A stretch of DNA of 64,000 nucleotides from Calothrix parasitica NIES-267 (GTDB taxonomy: Bacteria > Cyanobacteriota > Cyanobacteriia > Cyanobacteriales > Nostocaceae). Under the pieces are notes generated by a model that had not been told where the DNA came from, ran no database searches, and saw only the letters and a list, made by a program, of their open reading frames with translations. Below, in pieces: positions 20,968 through 30,878 of the stretch (position 1 is the stretch's first letter; every line of letters starts with the position of its first letter). The DNA lies in contig NZ_AP018227.1 of assembly GCF_002368095.1 (NCBI RefSeq), forward strand, positions 1,573,999 through 1,637,998, given 5' to 3'. Position numbers and translations under genes: made by a program.

Positions 20968-23900
20968 TTACCTAAATTCAACAATCAATTTCCTTTGACT
21001 ATCAATTTCAGAAATTTGTAGGAGATGAGGAATAATAGATTTACCGTGTTTGATTATCAGTTCGGCTATGGAAAGATTTCTTTCTTGTGGAGAGTTGTTG
21101 GGATTAATGTTTGCTAAAGCTACTATTCCGCTAGTGTTTTGTCTTCTTCCTTCTCTGAGAATGCTATTTTGCAAATTACCCAATTTTTTAGCCAGTTTTG
21201 AACTGTTCCGTAAAGAAGGTGGATTTCCTGGAGTACCGGAACGTTCTAGGTCTTGGGTTACTGTGACCATAAGGGAATATAATTCGATTTGAGCATGATT
21301 AAAAACTTTGGAAATCCGGATTGTACCCCAAGGTTGAATTATTGGTGCTGTTGTTGTTAGCCAGTTTTCAATATCCTGTTGAAGTTTGAGGGGTTTGTTT
21401 CCTAGGGGTTTATTTTCTTTTGCTATTTGGAGTAATTCAAAGCTTTGCTGTTGTAATCGGTTTAATTCTTCGTAAGCTAGACGAATATCTTTGGGTAAAC
21501 CAGCTATTCCGATTTGGGAACTAGCATCGGTTGAATTCAATAAATTAACTGTTCCACCTGCTTGATTTAATATATTAGCCGTTCCGCTATCGATGACGGT
21601 AAATGAAGGTCTAGCAACTACTTCCGGTATCGGAATAGAAGCCCATTGATAAACTTCGGGTAGTTGTTTAAAATATTTTTGCTCGGTAGGGCCAGCTATA
21701 TAAGCAATTGTGGGTAAGACGGTATCTTGGTACAGGGGACGCAATAATGCACTCGGTGTAAATCTTTCTGGCTGTCTTTCTAAAATTCGTTGCAATGTAT
21801 TTTTGGTAATAAAAAGATTATCTTGTTGGAGTACAAAACCTCCTTTTACTCTAATTAATCGTTGTCTGGTACCGTTGTTGTCTGTAAAAAATACTTGGGT
21901 TACGTCGCGGTCTGTCGGTATTATTTCGGTCTGTCCGATATTCGCTAAATTTTTTCGAGAGCGTTGGAAAGCTGGTCGAGTTCCATCACCGTGGAATAAT
22001 TCTTTAGTAATAATATCGCGAGCAAGTTGAGCAAATTCGGGTTGACTTGGGTCGAGAATAATTAATCCGAATTCGGATGTGAGATAGTTTAACCAGCGTC
22101 TGAAGGCTGTTGTAAAGTTGGTTTGTGGTTGATATATATTTCGCAGTACTCTGAAAACTTGTTGATTTTGGGGGAGGTTCGCGAGTAACTGTTCTATTTT
22201 ATCTAGTAGAGATTCGATTGTTAATCCTAGTTTTGTAGAAGCGACGGAACGATTAGTTTTAGGTAAATTAAGGTTGAGGATTTCGGGTTCCGGACGTTTA
22301 TTTAAGATTTTGACCTGTTGAACTTCTTCTATATCGTGGTCGTAATTTGCCATCCAAAATACGGGAACTGCTGGTATACCTTGGTCTGATAAGTTTCTCG
22401 CTAATTTAATCGCTCCCAAAGCTTTGTAAAGGGTGTAAACGGGGCCACCTAAAATCCCGACTTGTTGTCCGGTGACTACTGTAACTGTTTGTGAATTTCG
22501 GAGTTTATCAATGTTGGCTTTTACTTCCTGTGAATTTCCCCAGGTTTCTGCTTGTTGTTTTAATAGTTCTGCTAATTTATTTCGGGGATAATCTCGTTGT
22601 TGGATTGAGTTATAAGTGGAATTCCAATTTCGATTCGGTATCTGGGATTTGACCTCACCCCTTCCCCTCTCCCGCAATTGCTTCAACGGAGGGAACCTCC
22701 GCAACGCATTGCTCTCCTTGTCAAGGAGAGGGGTATCCGACCAATTCAATTTTCTTTTTTCGATGAACGTTTGATTTCCTCCCCCCTCTTTGTCAAGTAA
22801 AGGGTTGTCCGAGCAATGTTGTTTCTTTCCCCTCTCCTTAATAAGGAGAGGGGTGTCCGTTAGCGTTAGCGAAGCGTCTCTGAAAGAGATAGCGTGTCCG
22901 AAGGACATGAGGACGGGGTGAGGTTTTTTATCCGATGTTAAAGGAATTGCTGTAATTAGATGGCTACAACATCGTCTTTGCAGGATTTGTATTGTTTCAA
23001 AATTTGCTTCTGGTTTATCGGATTTAAGAAATGAAATTAATCTTTGAGTGGAATATCCTTGTGTTTGATGAGCTTGGATAGCTTTTAATTTCAATTCTTT
23101 GTCGATTTCAATTTTCCGAATTCTATTTTCAATATCTTTAAAATCAATATCCCTAGCGCTAGGGTTTTCTAAAATATCTGGAATAATTGTCTGATGTTCG
23201 TCAACTGCCCAGGGTAATAAATTTGGATAATCTGGAAGAATGTAATTTGGGTCTGTTGCGAGATGAAAGGCTATAAGCGCTGCAACTCCTAGTCCGAGAT
23301 GATGTCCGTGTAAGGAATAATTGGGGTCAACTTCCGGATGTAGAGTTAATAAAATTCGCGGTCGATGTTTACGAATTTGATGGACTATAAGCGCTAATGT
23401 TTTATCTAGTCCCCATTCAGAAAGAGTATCAGCAGCCGTTATCGGTATAGTACGAGATTGATTCCGATATTTACCAAAGTCATTTAATCCTAAACTCTCA
23501 ATTCGTTCGATACCTAAAATTTCCGCAGCACTATACAATTCTTCCATTCTTTGATTGACAGCACCTCGTCCACCTTTACCATCGGTTGCGACTGTCAAAC
23601 GGACTTTGTATCCTGCTGCTGTTAAAGCTGCTATTGTTCCACCAGCGTAAATTGATTCGTCATCGGGATGGGGCATTAATACTAAAATATCAGCTTCAGA
23701 TATTCTCTGACGCGCAAATCCTGCTGTGAGTTGAGGTAAAGGTAATTTTTTCGGCTCAATTTCACCCGCAGAAATTTGTAATTTTAAAGTATTAACTAAA
23801 TATTGATTCTGTTTTTGAACCTCTTCTAAGTCATCAATCCACTGGGTTTGACTAATCCCTTTCATTAAAGGTTGACTGACAGCAGAAATAAGTTTAGAAC

Positions 23901-24603
23901 GGTCAACGCAAGCAGTCCGGTCAATATTAGCTAAAGATTCTGGTAAATTATTCTTTTCCCGAGTACAACCAACCACAATCAATTGATAATATACCGGGTC
24001 GTTGCTATCCCCGTTATCGTAATAAGCTAAAAATGATTGATGTTCGAGCACTTGGAACTCTAATTGCTCCAACATCCTTTCCACATCACTTGGATTATGG
24101 GGTTGTGTAGCTTGACTAAAATTTCTATGTTGAGGAGGAATGTAAGTAAATGCGAGTATTCCACCGTTGGCAATTACCCATCTTAATTGTGCAAGGGTTT
24201 GTTGTAAATCAGTTGCAAAATGAAGCGCTCCACAACTGATTACAACATCAAAACTTTCCTTTAATAAACTAGCTTTGCTCAAAGGAATATTAAAATCATG
24301 CTCTATCAAAGCGTGAAACTGGGGATTTTTAGCCTTAGCTGCTTCCAACATCGAAGCAGAAATATCAATCCCAGTTACACAAGCTCCCGCTTCCAAATAG
24401 GGAACGCTAGCTTGTCCCGTTCCCACACCAATATCAAGCACTCGTAAATTACCTTTCGCTATAGCATGACTTAAAACAGCTTTGAGTAAATAATCCGGAG
24501 CAGACCAATTAAACCGATTTGTCCGGTCATCGTAAGATTTAGCCCAAGCTTCATAGCGTTCGCGGGGAGTTGTCGTAGCACCTGGTAATATAGTTTGAGA
24601 CAT
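20968..24603 (-). CDS. Tripartite protein: SAM methyltransferase + BshB-type deacetylase + BshC-type cysteine ligase
   Basis: The protein has 1211 residues. Residues 1-215 are a class I methyltransferase (VLDIGVGTGQASVPYLEAG at 55-73, ISCGALHFA at 122-130). Residues ~300-545 are a PIG-L/LmbE deacetylase with the zinc motif HPDDE (312-316) and HGHH (432-435). Residues ~560-655 are a linker encoded by repeats. Residues ~656-1211 are BshC: VVTGQQVGILGGPVYTLYKA (709-728), PVFWMANYDHDIEEV, and LRPLYQDTVLPTIAYIAGP. BshB deacetylates GlcNAc-malate and BshC adds cysteine to give bacillithiol. The methyltransferase could N-methylate the product, as NmbA does in green sulfur bacteria (inference). All key motifs appear intact. 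Confidence 0.85.
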   Translation of the reverse strand: MSQTILPGATTTPRERYEAWAKSYDDRTNRFNWSAPDYLLKAVLSHAIAKGNLRVLDIGVGTGQASVPYLEAGACVTGIDISASMLEAAKAKNPQFHALIEHDFNIPLSKASLLKESFDVVISCGALHFATDLQQTLAQLRWVIANGGILAFTYIPPQHRNFSQATQPHNPSDVERMLEQLEFQVLEHQSFLAYYDNGDSNDPVYYQLIVVGCTREKNNLPESLANIDRTACVDRSKLISAVSQPLMKGISQTQWIDDLEEVQKQNQYLVNTLKLQISAGEIEPKKLPLPQLTAGFARQRISEADILVLMPHPDDESIYAGGTIAALTAAGYKVRLTVATDGKGGRGAVNQRMEELYSAAEILGIERIESLGLNDFGKYRNQSRTIPITAADTLSEWGLDKTLALIVHQIRKHRPRILLTLHPEVDPNYSLHGHHLGLGVAALIAFHLATDPNYILPDYPNLLPWAVDEHQTIIPDILENPSARDIDFKDIENRIRKIEIDKELKLKAIQAHQTQGYSTQRLISFLKSDKPEANFETIQILQRRCCSHLITAIPLTSDKKPHPVLMSFGHAISFRDASLTLTDTPLLIKERGKKQHCSDNPLLDKEGGGNQTFIEKRKLNWSDTPLLDKESNALRRFPPLKQLRERGRGEVKSQIPNRNWNSTYNSIQQRDYPRNKLAELLKQQAETWGNSQEVKANIDKLRNSQTVTVVTGQQVGILGGPVYTLYKALGAIKLARNLSDQGIPAVPVFWMANYDHDIEEVQQVKILNKRPEPEILNLNLPKTNRSVASTKLGLTIESLLDKIEQLLANLPQNQQVFRVLRNIYQPQTNFTTAFRRWLNYLTSEFGLIILDPSQPEFAQLARDIITKELFHGDGTRPAFQRSRKNLANIGQTEIIPTDRDVTQVFFTDNNGTRQRLIRVKGGFVLQQDNLFITKNTLQRILERQPERFTPSALLRPLYQDTVLPTIAYIAGPTEQKYFKQLPEVYQWASIPIPEVVARPSFTVIDSGTANILNQAGGTVNLLNSTDASSQIGIAGLPKDIRLAYEELNRLQQQSFELLQIAKENKPLGNKPLKLQQDIENWLTTTAPIIQPWGTIRISKVFNHAQIELYSLMVTVTQDLERSGTPGNPPSLRNSSKLAKKLGNLQNSILREGRRQNTSGIVALANINPNNSPQERNLSIAELIIKHGKSIIPHLLQISEIDSQRKLIVEFR
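22649..22927. repeat. Repeat cluster inside the bsh fusion gene
   Basis: About 280 bp of dispersed-repeat sequence (CCCCTCTCCTT..AAGGAGAGGGG units, plus the GCGTGTCCGAAGGACATGAG element) lies in frame within the coding region. It encodes repeated peptides such as TPLLIKERG, NPLLDKEGGG and TPLLDKES. The same units occur between genes elsewhere, for example 29926-29943. It separates the deacetylase and ligase domains. Confidence 0.85.
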
Positions 24604-25319
24604 TTTGATTTTTAATTTTTAATTCTTAAGAAGTAGTAATCAATTATTTACAGCATAAACAGACCAAGACTGCACTCAGTACTCGGTTTTTGCCCTGTAA
24701 TATCGAAATCTTGCTTAATTACTCAAATCCCAGAAAAAAGACACATAATCCTTATCTAGAAAGAATTTGTGAACTTTTGATTAGTTTTCTGTATTTTGAT
24801 TATGAATCTAGAAAATGACATCAATATGACAGTTATCTAACTTTTGATTTAATAATTGGAAATCAAGCTCACAGTGATGTACTAGAGTCGTGCGTGAGTA
24901 TAATTCGTAATTCGTAATTCGTAATTAATACCCCATAAATAGAATTTAGGGGCTTCAAGAAAGAATAGGAATTGTCATCCACGGATAAATCCGGGGGCTT
25001 CTGACCTTAAAAGTTTACCTGGTGACAATCAAAACATTATTATTACGTTCGGGCATTTTCAAAGTGTCACAGCACCCTACAAAAAAATGCCGGTTGCGTA
25101 AGTCCTAAATAGGTTGAATGCAATATCTTCATGTATTTGACATTATTAATCATAGATAGTAAATATAAAAAAAACATGATTTAATGAAAAGTATTTATAT
25201 TTGTATCTATAAAAATAGTTTATCTTTCTTGTTTGTTACTTTATAAAAATCACTATATTTTGTATGTATTTACGCATAATATAGTGATTATCCAGTATTA
25301 ATAAGTAAGAAGAAATAAT
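24604..25319. other. Gap with TAATTCG heptamers and MITE-like fragment
   Basis: Upstream of the bsh fusion gene, this gap holds a TAATTCG tandem tract (24901-24926) and a MITE-like fragment (about 25018-25110). The fragment shares AAAGTGTCACAGCACCCTAC with the 9.7-kb element and ends in GTTGCGTAAGTCCTA. Promoters for the fusion gene (left) and the PEP-CTERM gene (right) should be here. No gene was seen. Confidence 0.6.
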
Positions 25320-25922
25320 ATGAAAATTCAGCAAATTTTCTTAAAATTATTTACTGGTGCATCTTTAGGCTTAGGGATTATAAGTAGTGGTTCAGCATTA
25401 GCTGCGACAGTTACTTATGATTTTACAATAGAAAATTTAACAGGAAAATTGGCAGGTAATACGTACCATGGATATCTTCAGTATGACGATAGTTTTCCGG
25501 AGAATCATATAGAAGAACAAGGTTTTGATAGTATTAGTAGTTCCGAAGGTGCTTTAAAATTCTATTTTGATTTTTTAGGTAACACCTTTAGGGAAACTCA
25601 CGATGACTTAGACCGTACTCAACTAGATTTTCATGATGGTGAAGTTGACTCTTTAAACTATCAAATTGAATCAGATGGATATGACTATTTCGATATAGGA
25701 TATACTTTCACTTTTACATCTTATAATACCGATGAAAATGGCGAATTTTACATAGCAGATTTTAGCTATTTAATAGATGGTATAGATGGTGATGCTGGTG
25801 ATGGTGATGTTGTCTTTACTCGTCGCGATTCTGGCTACACTTCTATTCCCGAACCTAGTAGTTTAATCGGTATAGGAGTAATAACAAGTGGATTGTTATT
25901 GAGAAAATCTAAAAAATCTTGA
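25320..25922 (+). CDS. PEP-CTERM sorting-domain protein
   Basis: The 200-residue exported protein has a signal peptide (LFTGASLGLGIISSGSALA), a beta-rich acidic middle (TIENLTGKLAGNTYHGYLQYDD) and a C-terminal sorting tag IPEPSSLIGIGVITSGLLLRK. The tag is a Pro-Glu-Pro motif, a membrane segment and basic residues. PEP-CTERM proteins are processed by an exosortase, which is not in this window. The function of the mature part is unknown. Confidence 0.9.
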   Translation: MKIQQIFLKLFTGASLGLGIISSGSALAATVTYDFTIENLTGKLAGNTYHGYLQYDDSFPENHIEEQGFDSISSSEGALKFYFDFLGNTFRETHDDLDRTQLDFHDGEVDSLNYQIESDGYDYFDIGYTFTFTSYNTDENGEFYIADFSYLIDGIDGDAGDGDVVFTRRDSGYTSIPEPSSLIGIGVITSGLLLRKSKKS

Positions 25923-26022
25923 ATTTCTGCTGAATATATCGAATTTTGGTTGAGTGAGGTTCATCTGTATTCTATCCAAATGAAAATCGCTACAGAAATT
26001 GAAAACGCGATTTCACATTGAA

Positions 26023-26047
26023 AGAGACGTAGCATTGCTACGTCTCT
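26023..26047. terminator. AGAGACGTAGCA palindrome
   Basis: AGAGACGTAGCA-T-TGCTACGTCTCT is a perfect 12-bp stem in the convergent gap between the PEP-CTERM and peptidoglycan-binding genes. It is a dispersed repeat that could terminate in both directions. Confidence 0.6.
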
Positions 26048-26125
26048 ACACCAATAACGTCCTTTTCTAATGTCGAATTATCAAAATGCTATAAAAAAAA
26101 TGTAGTTAAAATTTTAATAATACAA

Positions 26126-26356
26126 TTAATACCACCAACATCTAACTAGTGCAGACATAGTAGCCCCTCTTACTATCCCATCAGCAGTCATCGCATTATT
26201 TTTTTGAAACTTGATGACAGCAGCTTTCGTTCTTTCGTCAAAAACTCCATTACTTTTACAAGAGTAAACACCAACAGTCTTTAAACACTCTTGCAAATTA
26301 ACTACAGCATCTCCAGTCGAGCCTTCTTGAAGCGTTACAAAAGTATTCTTAGCCAT
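26126..26356 (-). CDS. Single peptidoglycan-binding domain protein, 76 aa
   Basis: One PG_binding_1 domain fills the protein: LQEGSTGDAVVNLQECLKTVGVY..NGVFDERTKAAVIKFQKNNAMTADGIVRGATMSALV. There is no signal peptide or enzyme domain. It resembles the N-terminal half of the protein at 33833-34390. The two cysteines near the middle (ECLKTVGVYSC) could form a disulfide. Small free-standing modules of this kind are common in Nostocales; their role is unknown. Confidence 0.85.
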   Translation of the reverse strand: MAKNTFVTLQEGSTGDAVVNLQECLKTVGVYSCKSNGVFDERTKAAVIKFQKNNAMTADGIVRGATMSALVRCWWY

Positions 26357-26633
26357 GATACTTACCCTTAATTACAATTACTCAATTTAAATCTGCTTAT
26401 GCATTATTCAAAATAGAATACTTGCAAATCAATCAATCGTCATGCTTTGAAACATTTGTTAATATTATTTGTTATTTATCCTCTGCCAATGAAATTTTAG
26501 ATTGTTCTTCCTCGTTGAGAGCAAATGAATTTTCAATTAAGGCAGAGTTTTATAGTCAAGCTTTCTTAGTTTTGCATCGCTTTATCTTGCGTATCTGTTC
26601 CTTGATTACAATCTACATTTCTATAAATAGAAT

Positions 26634-26816
26634 TTAGTCGATAGTGTAAGAAATACCTCGATAAGTAAGAGTTTTAGATGATTTTTGCTTTCGTCGCATA
26701 ACTGGAACCGAAAAATAATAACGTACACCGCGATAGATAGAATAATCCTTATCTCTCGAAGTTTTAGACTCAGAATAATTACGTTCGTAAGATAAACCGC
26801 GATAAGTTAATTGCAT
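26634..26816 (-). CDS. DUF4278 protein, 60 aa
   Basis: MQLTYRGLSYERN at the start and LTYRGISYTID at the end are the two halves of the cyanobacterial DUF4278 signature (LTYRG.SY), with a third YRGVRYYF between them. It is a small basic protein of unknown function. It probably has its own promoter in 26817-26950. Confidence 0.85.
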   Translation of the reverse strand: MQLTYRGLSYERNYSESKTSRDKDYSIYRGVRYYFSVPVMRRKQKSSKTLTYRGISYTID

Positions 26817-27186
26817 TGTTCAAACCTCGATAAATGTTAACATTTTGCTTACTTACTTGATTTCAAATTCCATAAAAATTTCTATTAAGGTGTTGATTTA
26901 CAAAACACCATACAGAAAAGCGTGGGATTAAATTGATAGCAATTTGACTTAAGTTGTGATTAGCTTTGTTCGCATTTAAATAAACTCAAGCTATGAAAGT
27001 TAGTTGTTTTTTTGCTATATCTACATATAGAAGCAAGCTATATTGAGTTATGCAGTTATGAGATGTGAATTTGGATAATTTCCACTACTATTCAAAGAAA
27101 AATGCCCGCAGACTGTAAGTCTGGGGCTATAACTAAGGGATTTTATTTATCTAGCAAGATACTTGAGATGTTTTTGCTATTACTTA
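26817..27186. other. Gap without genes
   Basis: AT-rich sequence with a hairpin at about 27103-27127 (GCCCGCAGACT..AGTCTGGGGC), positioned to end transcription of the DCC gene on the minus strand. Nothing else was seen. Confidence 0.5.
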
Positions 27187-27666
27187 TCAATCAACCCGAC
27201 AGCGACTTTCATCATTACAACCAAGCTTTTCCTGACGTTGCTTAATCACGGTTTGCAAATCCGGTCTTCCCGTCAACTTTAAACGTAAATCAGCCCAGAT
27301 ACCGTAGACAAAGTTGGCCAAAGCACCCAAAATAGGCAACTTTGTAATTGCGTAAACCCAACCCATTCCTAATGTTTCATAAACCCGACGGAATACTTCA
27401 ACGTTTTTAATCACCGTACCGTCGGCTAATATCCCATGAATTCTTCCCATCGCTGTCTCAAAATCAATCCCAGCATTTTCTTCGGGATTGTAGTCATCGG
27501 ATGCGATATCTACAAATGCAACCTTTCCCCTACCAGCATCTTTTTTTTGTAAAAAGTTAACTTCTCGCAAACATAAGGGACATTCACCGTCGTAAAGTAG
27601 TTTGATTTCCCAAGTTTGATTAAGGGTTTGATTGGAATTATTTATCGTACTTGTTGAGGAAGTCAT
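27187..27666 (-). CDS. DCC-family (DUF393) thiol-disulfide oxidoreductase-like protein
   Basis: The 159-residue protein has the DCC/YuxK signature LLYDGECPLCLREV with a CxxC motif at about residues 31-34, then VAFVDIASDDYN and a conserved MGRIHGILADG region. The fold is thioredoxin-like. A redox function is suggested by the CxxC, but substrates are unknown for most of the family. Convergence with other genes gives no operon clue. Confidence 0.88.
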   Translation of the reverse strand: MTSSTSTINNSNQTLNQTWEIKLLYDGECPLCLREVNFLQKKDAGRGKVAFVDIASDDYNPEENAGIDFETAMGRIHGILADGTVIKNVEVFRRVYETLGMGWVYAITKLPILGALANFVYGIWADLRLKLTGRPDLQTVIKQRQEKLGCNDESRCRVD

Positions 27667-28104
27667 GAGTTAATTTGATTTGATTTATATGATTTGGATA
27701 TATGAGTGATATCTATATTGTGACAAATTATGAAGAAAAGTGAAGGAAGTATTAACAATTTTGCAATCTTTTTTGTTAGTAATCCCTTAGCCCTCTTGTT
27801 GAATTGCATCGAGAAGCGTTTCTGTTAGCAGAGCGTTTCGGGGAAGTTACTATAATCCGATGCTGCTCCCCACCTCCAGGTAAAACTGGTTTGTTTTAAC
27901 CGGGGAGCAACAAACTCTTGCTCCAATCCCCATATAATCAAAAATTTCATCATCCTAAAAGTATAAATTCATAGTTATAGAATTATTTTTGACTTTATCT
28001 TTGTCTATCTATGGTTACTCTAGGTAAAAATTTATTAAAAAAACGTTACAAAGTTTAGTAAAATAAGTTCAATAATTAAATAAGTATTTTTCCTTATTAA
28101 CATC
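27667..28104. other. ndhD upstream region
   Basis: The shared upstream region of the DCC gene and ndhD contains a repeat fragment (GAGAAGCGTTTC..GCAGAGCGTTTCGGGG, about 27809-27841). A hairpin-forming segment also lies here: GCTCCCC near 27867 pairs with GGGGAGC near 27902. The last 100 bp before ndhD are AT-rich and probably hold its promoter. Confidence 0.5.
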
Positions 28105-29787
28105 ATGGCGGAACATTTTCCTTGGCTAACCGCGATAGTTTTATTTCCACTTATTGCTTCTGCATTCATTCCATTGATACCGAGTAAAAGTGGTAATCGC
28201 GTGAGATGGTATGCCACCGGGGTCGGAATGGTAGACTTTATATTAATGTGCGTTGCCTTTTGGCGGAATTACGATGCAAGCAGTGCAAGTTTTCAACTAG
28301 CGGAGAGTTATGCTTGGGTTCCCCAGTTGGGATTCAACTGGGCTGTTTCCGTCGATGGTTTGTCTGTTCCTTTGGTTTTGCTGGCGGGTTTTGTGACAAC
28401 GCTGGCGATGTTTTCGGCTTGGCAAGTTGACCGCAGGTCGCATTTATTCTACTTCTTGATGCTGGTGCTGTATTCGGCACAGATTGGGGTATTTGTCGCT
28501 CAAGATTTAATGTTGTTCTTTATTATGTGGGAAGTTGAATTGGTTCCCGTATATTTACTGATTAACATTTGGGGTGGTAAAAATCGACGTTATGCCGCAA
28601 CCAAGTTCATACTCTACACCGCAGCCGCTTCCATATTTATTTTAGTCGCTGCGATCGCAATGGCATTGTATGGCGGCGAGAATGTAACCTTTGATATGGC
28701 GGCTCTCGCAACGAAGGATTATTCACTTGGTTTAGAGTTACTGCTTTATGCGGGATTATTAATTGCATTCGGTGTGAAACTGGCGATTTTCCCTCTACAC
28801 ACATGGCTACCAGACGCTCACGGTGAAGCTTCCGCTCCCGTATCGATGATTTTGGCTGGTGTGCTATTGAAAATGGGTAGTTACGGATTAATTCGACTTA
28901 ACTTAGAACTACTTACCGAAGCACACATTTACTTTGCACCAGTTTTAGCAATTCTCGGGGTAATTAATATTATCTACGGTGCTTTGAACTCCTTTGCTCA
29001 AACTCACATGAAGCGACGTTTGGCTTACTCGTCAGTTTCTCACATGGGATTCGTCCTTTTAGGAATCGCTTCATTTACAGACTTGGGAATCAACGGAGCG
29101 ATGTTGCAGATGATTTCCCACGGTTTGATTGCATCAGTATTATTCTTCTTAGCTGGGGTCACCTACGATAGAACCCACACCATGAAAATGGATGACATGG
29201 GTGGAATTGGACAAGTAATGCCAAAAGTATTCGCTTTGTGTACCATGGCTGCAATGGCTTCCTTAGCGCTTCCAGGAATGAGCGGATTTATCAGCGAGCT
29301 ATCGGTATTAGTTGGTGTGACTACAAGCGATATTTACAGTTCAACCTTCTGCACCGTAACAGTTTTCCTAGCTTCAGTAGGAATTATTCTGACTCCGGTT
29401 TATTTACTCGACTTGTTGAAACAGGTATTTTACGGACAAGGTAAAGTTGTCTGCGATATTGGTAATTCAAAATTCGAGAACTTAGAAGCAGAGGGTACTG
29501 CTTGTTTCGGTACCGATTGCGTTTTACCAGGTGAATCAGTTTATAGGGATGCAAGTGCTAGGGAAATATTTATCGCAGCTTGTTTCTTAGTACTGATTAT
29601 TGGAATTGGCTTTTATCCCAAAGCTGCAATGGGGATATATGATGCTAAGACAGTAGCGGTGAATGCTCATGTAAGGGAATCTTATACTAGAATCGCTGAA
29701 AGTAACCCTGGTGTTTATGCAAGAAGAAATGCTACACCTGAAATTGCCAAAGCCGAAGTTGCTCCAGTTTTAGGGACAGTTAAATAA
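28105..29787 (+). CDS. ndhD: NAD(P)H-quinone oxidoreductase chain 4 (NDH-1 subunit D)
   Basis: This 560-residue polytopic subunit of the thylakoid NDH-1 complex is a proton-pumping antiporter-like subunit. Conserved features are [16 protein letters not shown], the [23 protein letters not shown] segment with the functional Lys, KMGSYGLIR and HMGFVLLGI. It serves respiration and cyclic electron flow. Cyanobacteria carry several ndhD paralogs (D1/D2 respiratory, D3/D4 CO2 uptake). With no ndhF or cup genes beside it, D1/D2 type is more likely, but this is inference. Confidence 0.95.
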   Translation: MAEHFPWLTAIVLFPLIASAFIPLIPSKSGNRVRWYATGVGMVDFILMCVAFWRNYDASSASFQLAESYAWVPQLGFNWAVSVDGLSVPLVLLAGFVTTLAMFSAWQVDRRSHLFYFLMLVLYSAQIGVFVAQDLMLFFIMWEVELVPVYLLINIWGGKNRRYAATKFILYTAAASIFILVAAIAMALYGGENVTFDMAALATKDYSLGLELLLYAGLLIAFGVKLAIFPLHTWLPDAHGEASAPVSMILAGVLLKMGSYGLIRLNLELLTEAHIYFAPVLAILGVINIIYGALNSFAQTHMKRRLAYSSVSHMGFVLLGIASFTDLGINGAMLQMISHGLIASVLFFLAGVTYDRTHTMKMDDMGGIGQVMPKVFALCTMAAMASLALPGMSGFISELSVLVGVTTSDIYSSTFCTVTVFLASVGIILTPVYLLDLLKQVFYGQGKVVCDIGNSKFENLEAEGTACFGTDCVLPGESVYRDASAREIFIAACFLVLIIGIGFYPKAAMGIYDAKTVAVNAHVRESYTRIAESNPGVYARRNATPEIAKAEVAPVLGTVK

Positions 29788-30132
29788 GAATTCGATGATT
29801 GATTGAATTTGATAATTAAGAATTAATTGTGTAGAGACGTAGCAGTGCTACGTCTTTTATTTTTTGGGTGATAACTATAGCGTTTTCTAATCCATTAAGG
29901 TAAAAACTTCACCCCCAGCCCCTCTCCTTATTAAGGAGAGGGGAGATAAAGAATAGCTTTTATAGATAATTAAATACAAAATTGCAAATATTCGGAAGAA
30001 GTATATTTATAAATTGATTAATCTTTGAAAGAATAAAAATTTATATTATTTCCGGGTAATTTCCGATGAATCTAAATTGTAGTAGTTGCTATTCTGAACA
30101 GAACAAATAAAGAATAGCATCTATTAACAAAT
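29788..30132. other. ndhD downstream region with terminator-like repeats
   Basis: AGACGTAGCA-G-TGCTACGTCT at 29835-29855 is followed by TTTATTTTTT and is a good intrinsic terminator for ndhD. A CCCCTCTCC..GGAGAGGGG palindrome follows at 29926-29943. From 30020 on is the leader of the first GNAT gene. Confidence 0.65.
30088..30118 (+). promoter_or_regulatory. Leader hairpin of the first GNAT gene
   Basis: GCTATTCT (30088-30095) and AGAATAGC (30111-30118) form an 8-bp stem ending 14 bases before the ATG. The duplicated gene has the same hairpin at 30834-30864, with a G:U replacing one pair. That conservation suggests an RNA structure near the ribosome site. Confidence 0.5.
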
Positions 30133-30747
30133 ATGTTTGGAAATAATCGAGAATTACCACCAGGTTTCATTGTTCGTAGAGTTAGGAATTCAGATATATC
30201 TGACATTATTAAATTTGGTGATAACGGAGCATTATTAGAATCTGAAGAATTACGAACACTAAATCCATTTATACTTATCATCATATTATTATTTATTGTA
30301 TTATCATTTATAGTTGGTTCTTTTATTGCGAGCTTGTTTTATATATTATTAACTATAACTTTTTTTATTTTAATCATTTACGGTGCAAATTATCTTTATT
30401 GGCTAAATAATATTAATTCTGGCGAATGTTTTGCAATATATCATCACAACCAGATATGTGCAATTATAGCAGCATTCAGTTTCGATAGCGGTTCGTATAT
30501 TAAGTGTTTGCTTGTTAAGAATGCGTATCGAAGGAGAGGTTTAGGTAGTTGTTTGATTAATAGAATAAGACAAAATTTGAATTATCCTATTTATGTATTA
30601 TGCTTTCCAGAGCCAGATTTAGTTGAATTTTATAGCAGTAATGGTTTTGTAGCGATTGAAGAAAATGAACTACCTAGAAGAATAATTAAATCTAAAGGTG
30701 TACAAAGTATTTCTCCATTAATTCCAATGATGTTAGAAGAGAATTAA
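30133..30747 (+). CDS. GNAT acetyltransferase with inserted membrane hairpin (copy 1)
   Basis: 204 residues. The N-terminus (LPPGFIVRRVRNSDISDIIKF) is the first strand-helix of a GNAT fold. A strongly hydrophobic stretch of about 60 residues, enough for two membrane helices (PFILIIILLFIVLSFIVGSF and ILLTITFFILIIYGANYLYW), follows, and then the rest of the fold: CAIIAAFSFDSGSYIKCLLV, the acetyl-CoA motif YRRRGLGSCLI, and FPEPDLVEFYSSNGFVAI. It should be a membrane-tethered N-acetyltransferase with unknown substrate. It is tandem with the next gene, which repeats both gene and leader. Confidence 0.78.
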   Translation: MFGNNRELPPGFIVRRVRNSDISDIIKFGDNGALLESEELRTLNPFILIIILLFIVLSFIVGSFIASLFYILLTITFFILIIYGANYLYWLNNINSGECFAIYHHNQICAIIAAFSFDSGSYIKCLLVKNAYRRRGLGSCLINRIRQNLNYPIYVLCFPEPDLVEFYSSNGFVAIEENELPRRIIKSKGVQSISPLIPMMLEEN

Positions 30748-30833
30748 GAAACTGGAAAAGAATGATATCTTTAAAAGAACGAAAATTTATTTGATTTCCG
30801 GGTAATTTCTGATGGATATAAATTGTATGCGTT

Positions 30834-30864
30834 GTTATTCTGAGCAGAGCAAACAAAGAATAGC
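30834..30864 (+). promoter_or_regulatory. Leader hairpin of the second GNAT gene
   Basis: GTTATTCT and AGAATAGC form the same stem as at 30088-30118, with one G:U pair in RNA, at the same distance from the ATG. Confidence 0.45.
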
Positions 30865-30878
30865 ATCTATTAATAAAT

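Noticed and set aside
26422-26637. 71-codon frame on the plus strand
   Set aside because: No ribosome site or recognisable domain; it covers the probable promoter of the peptidoglycan-binding gene on the other strand.
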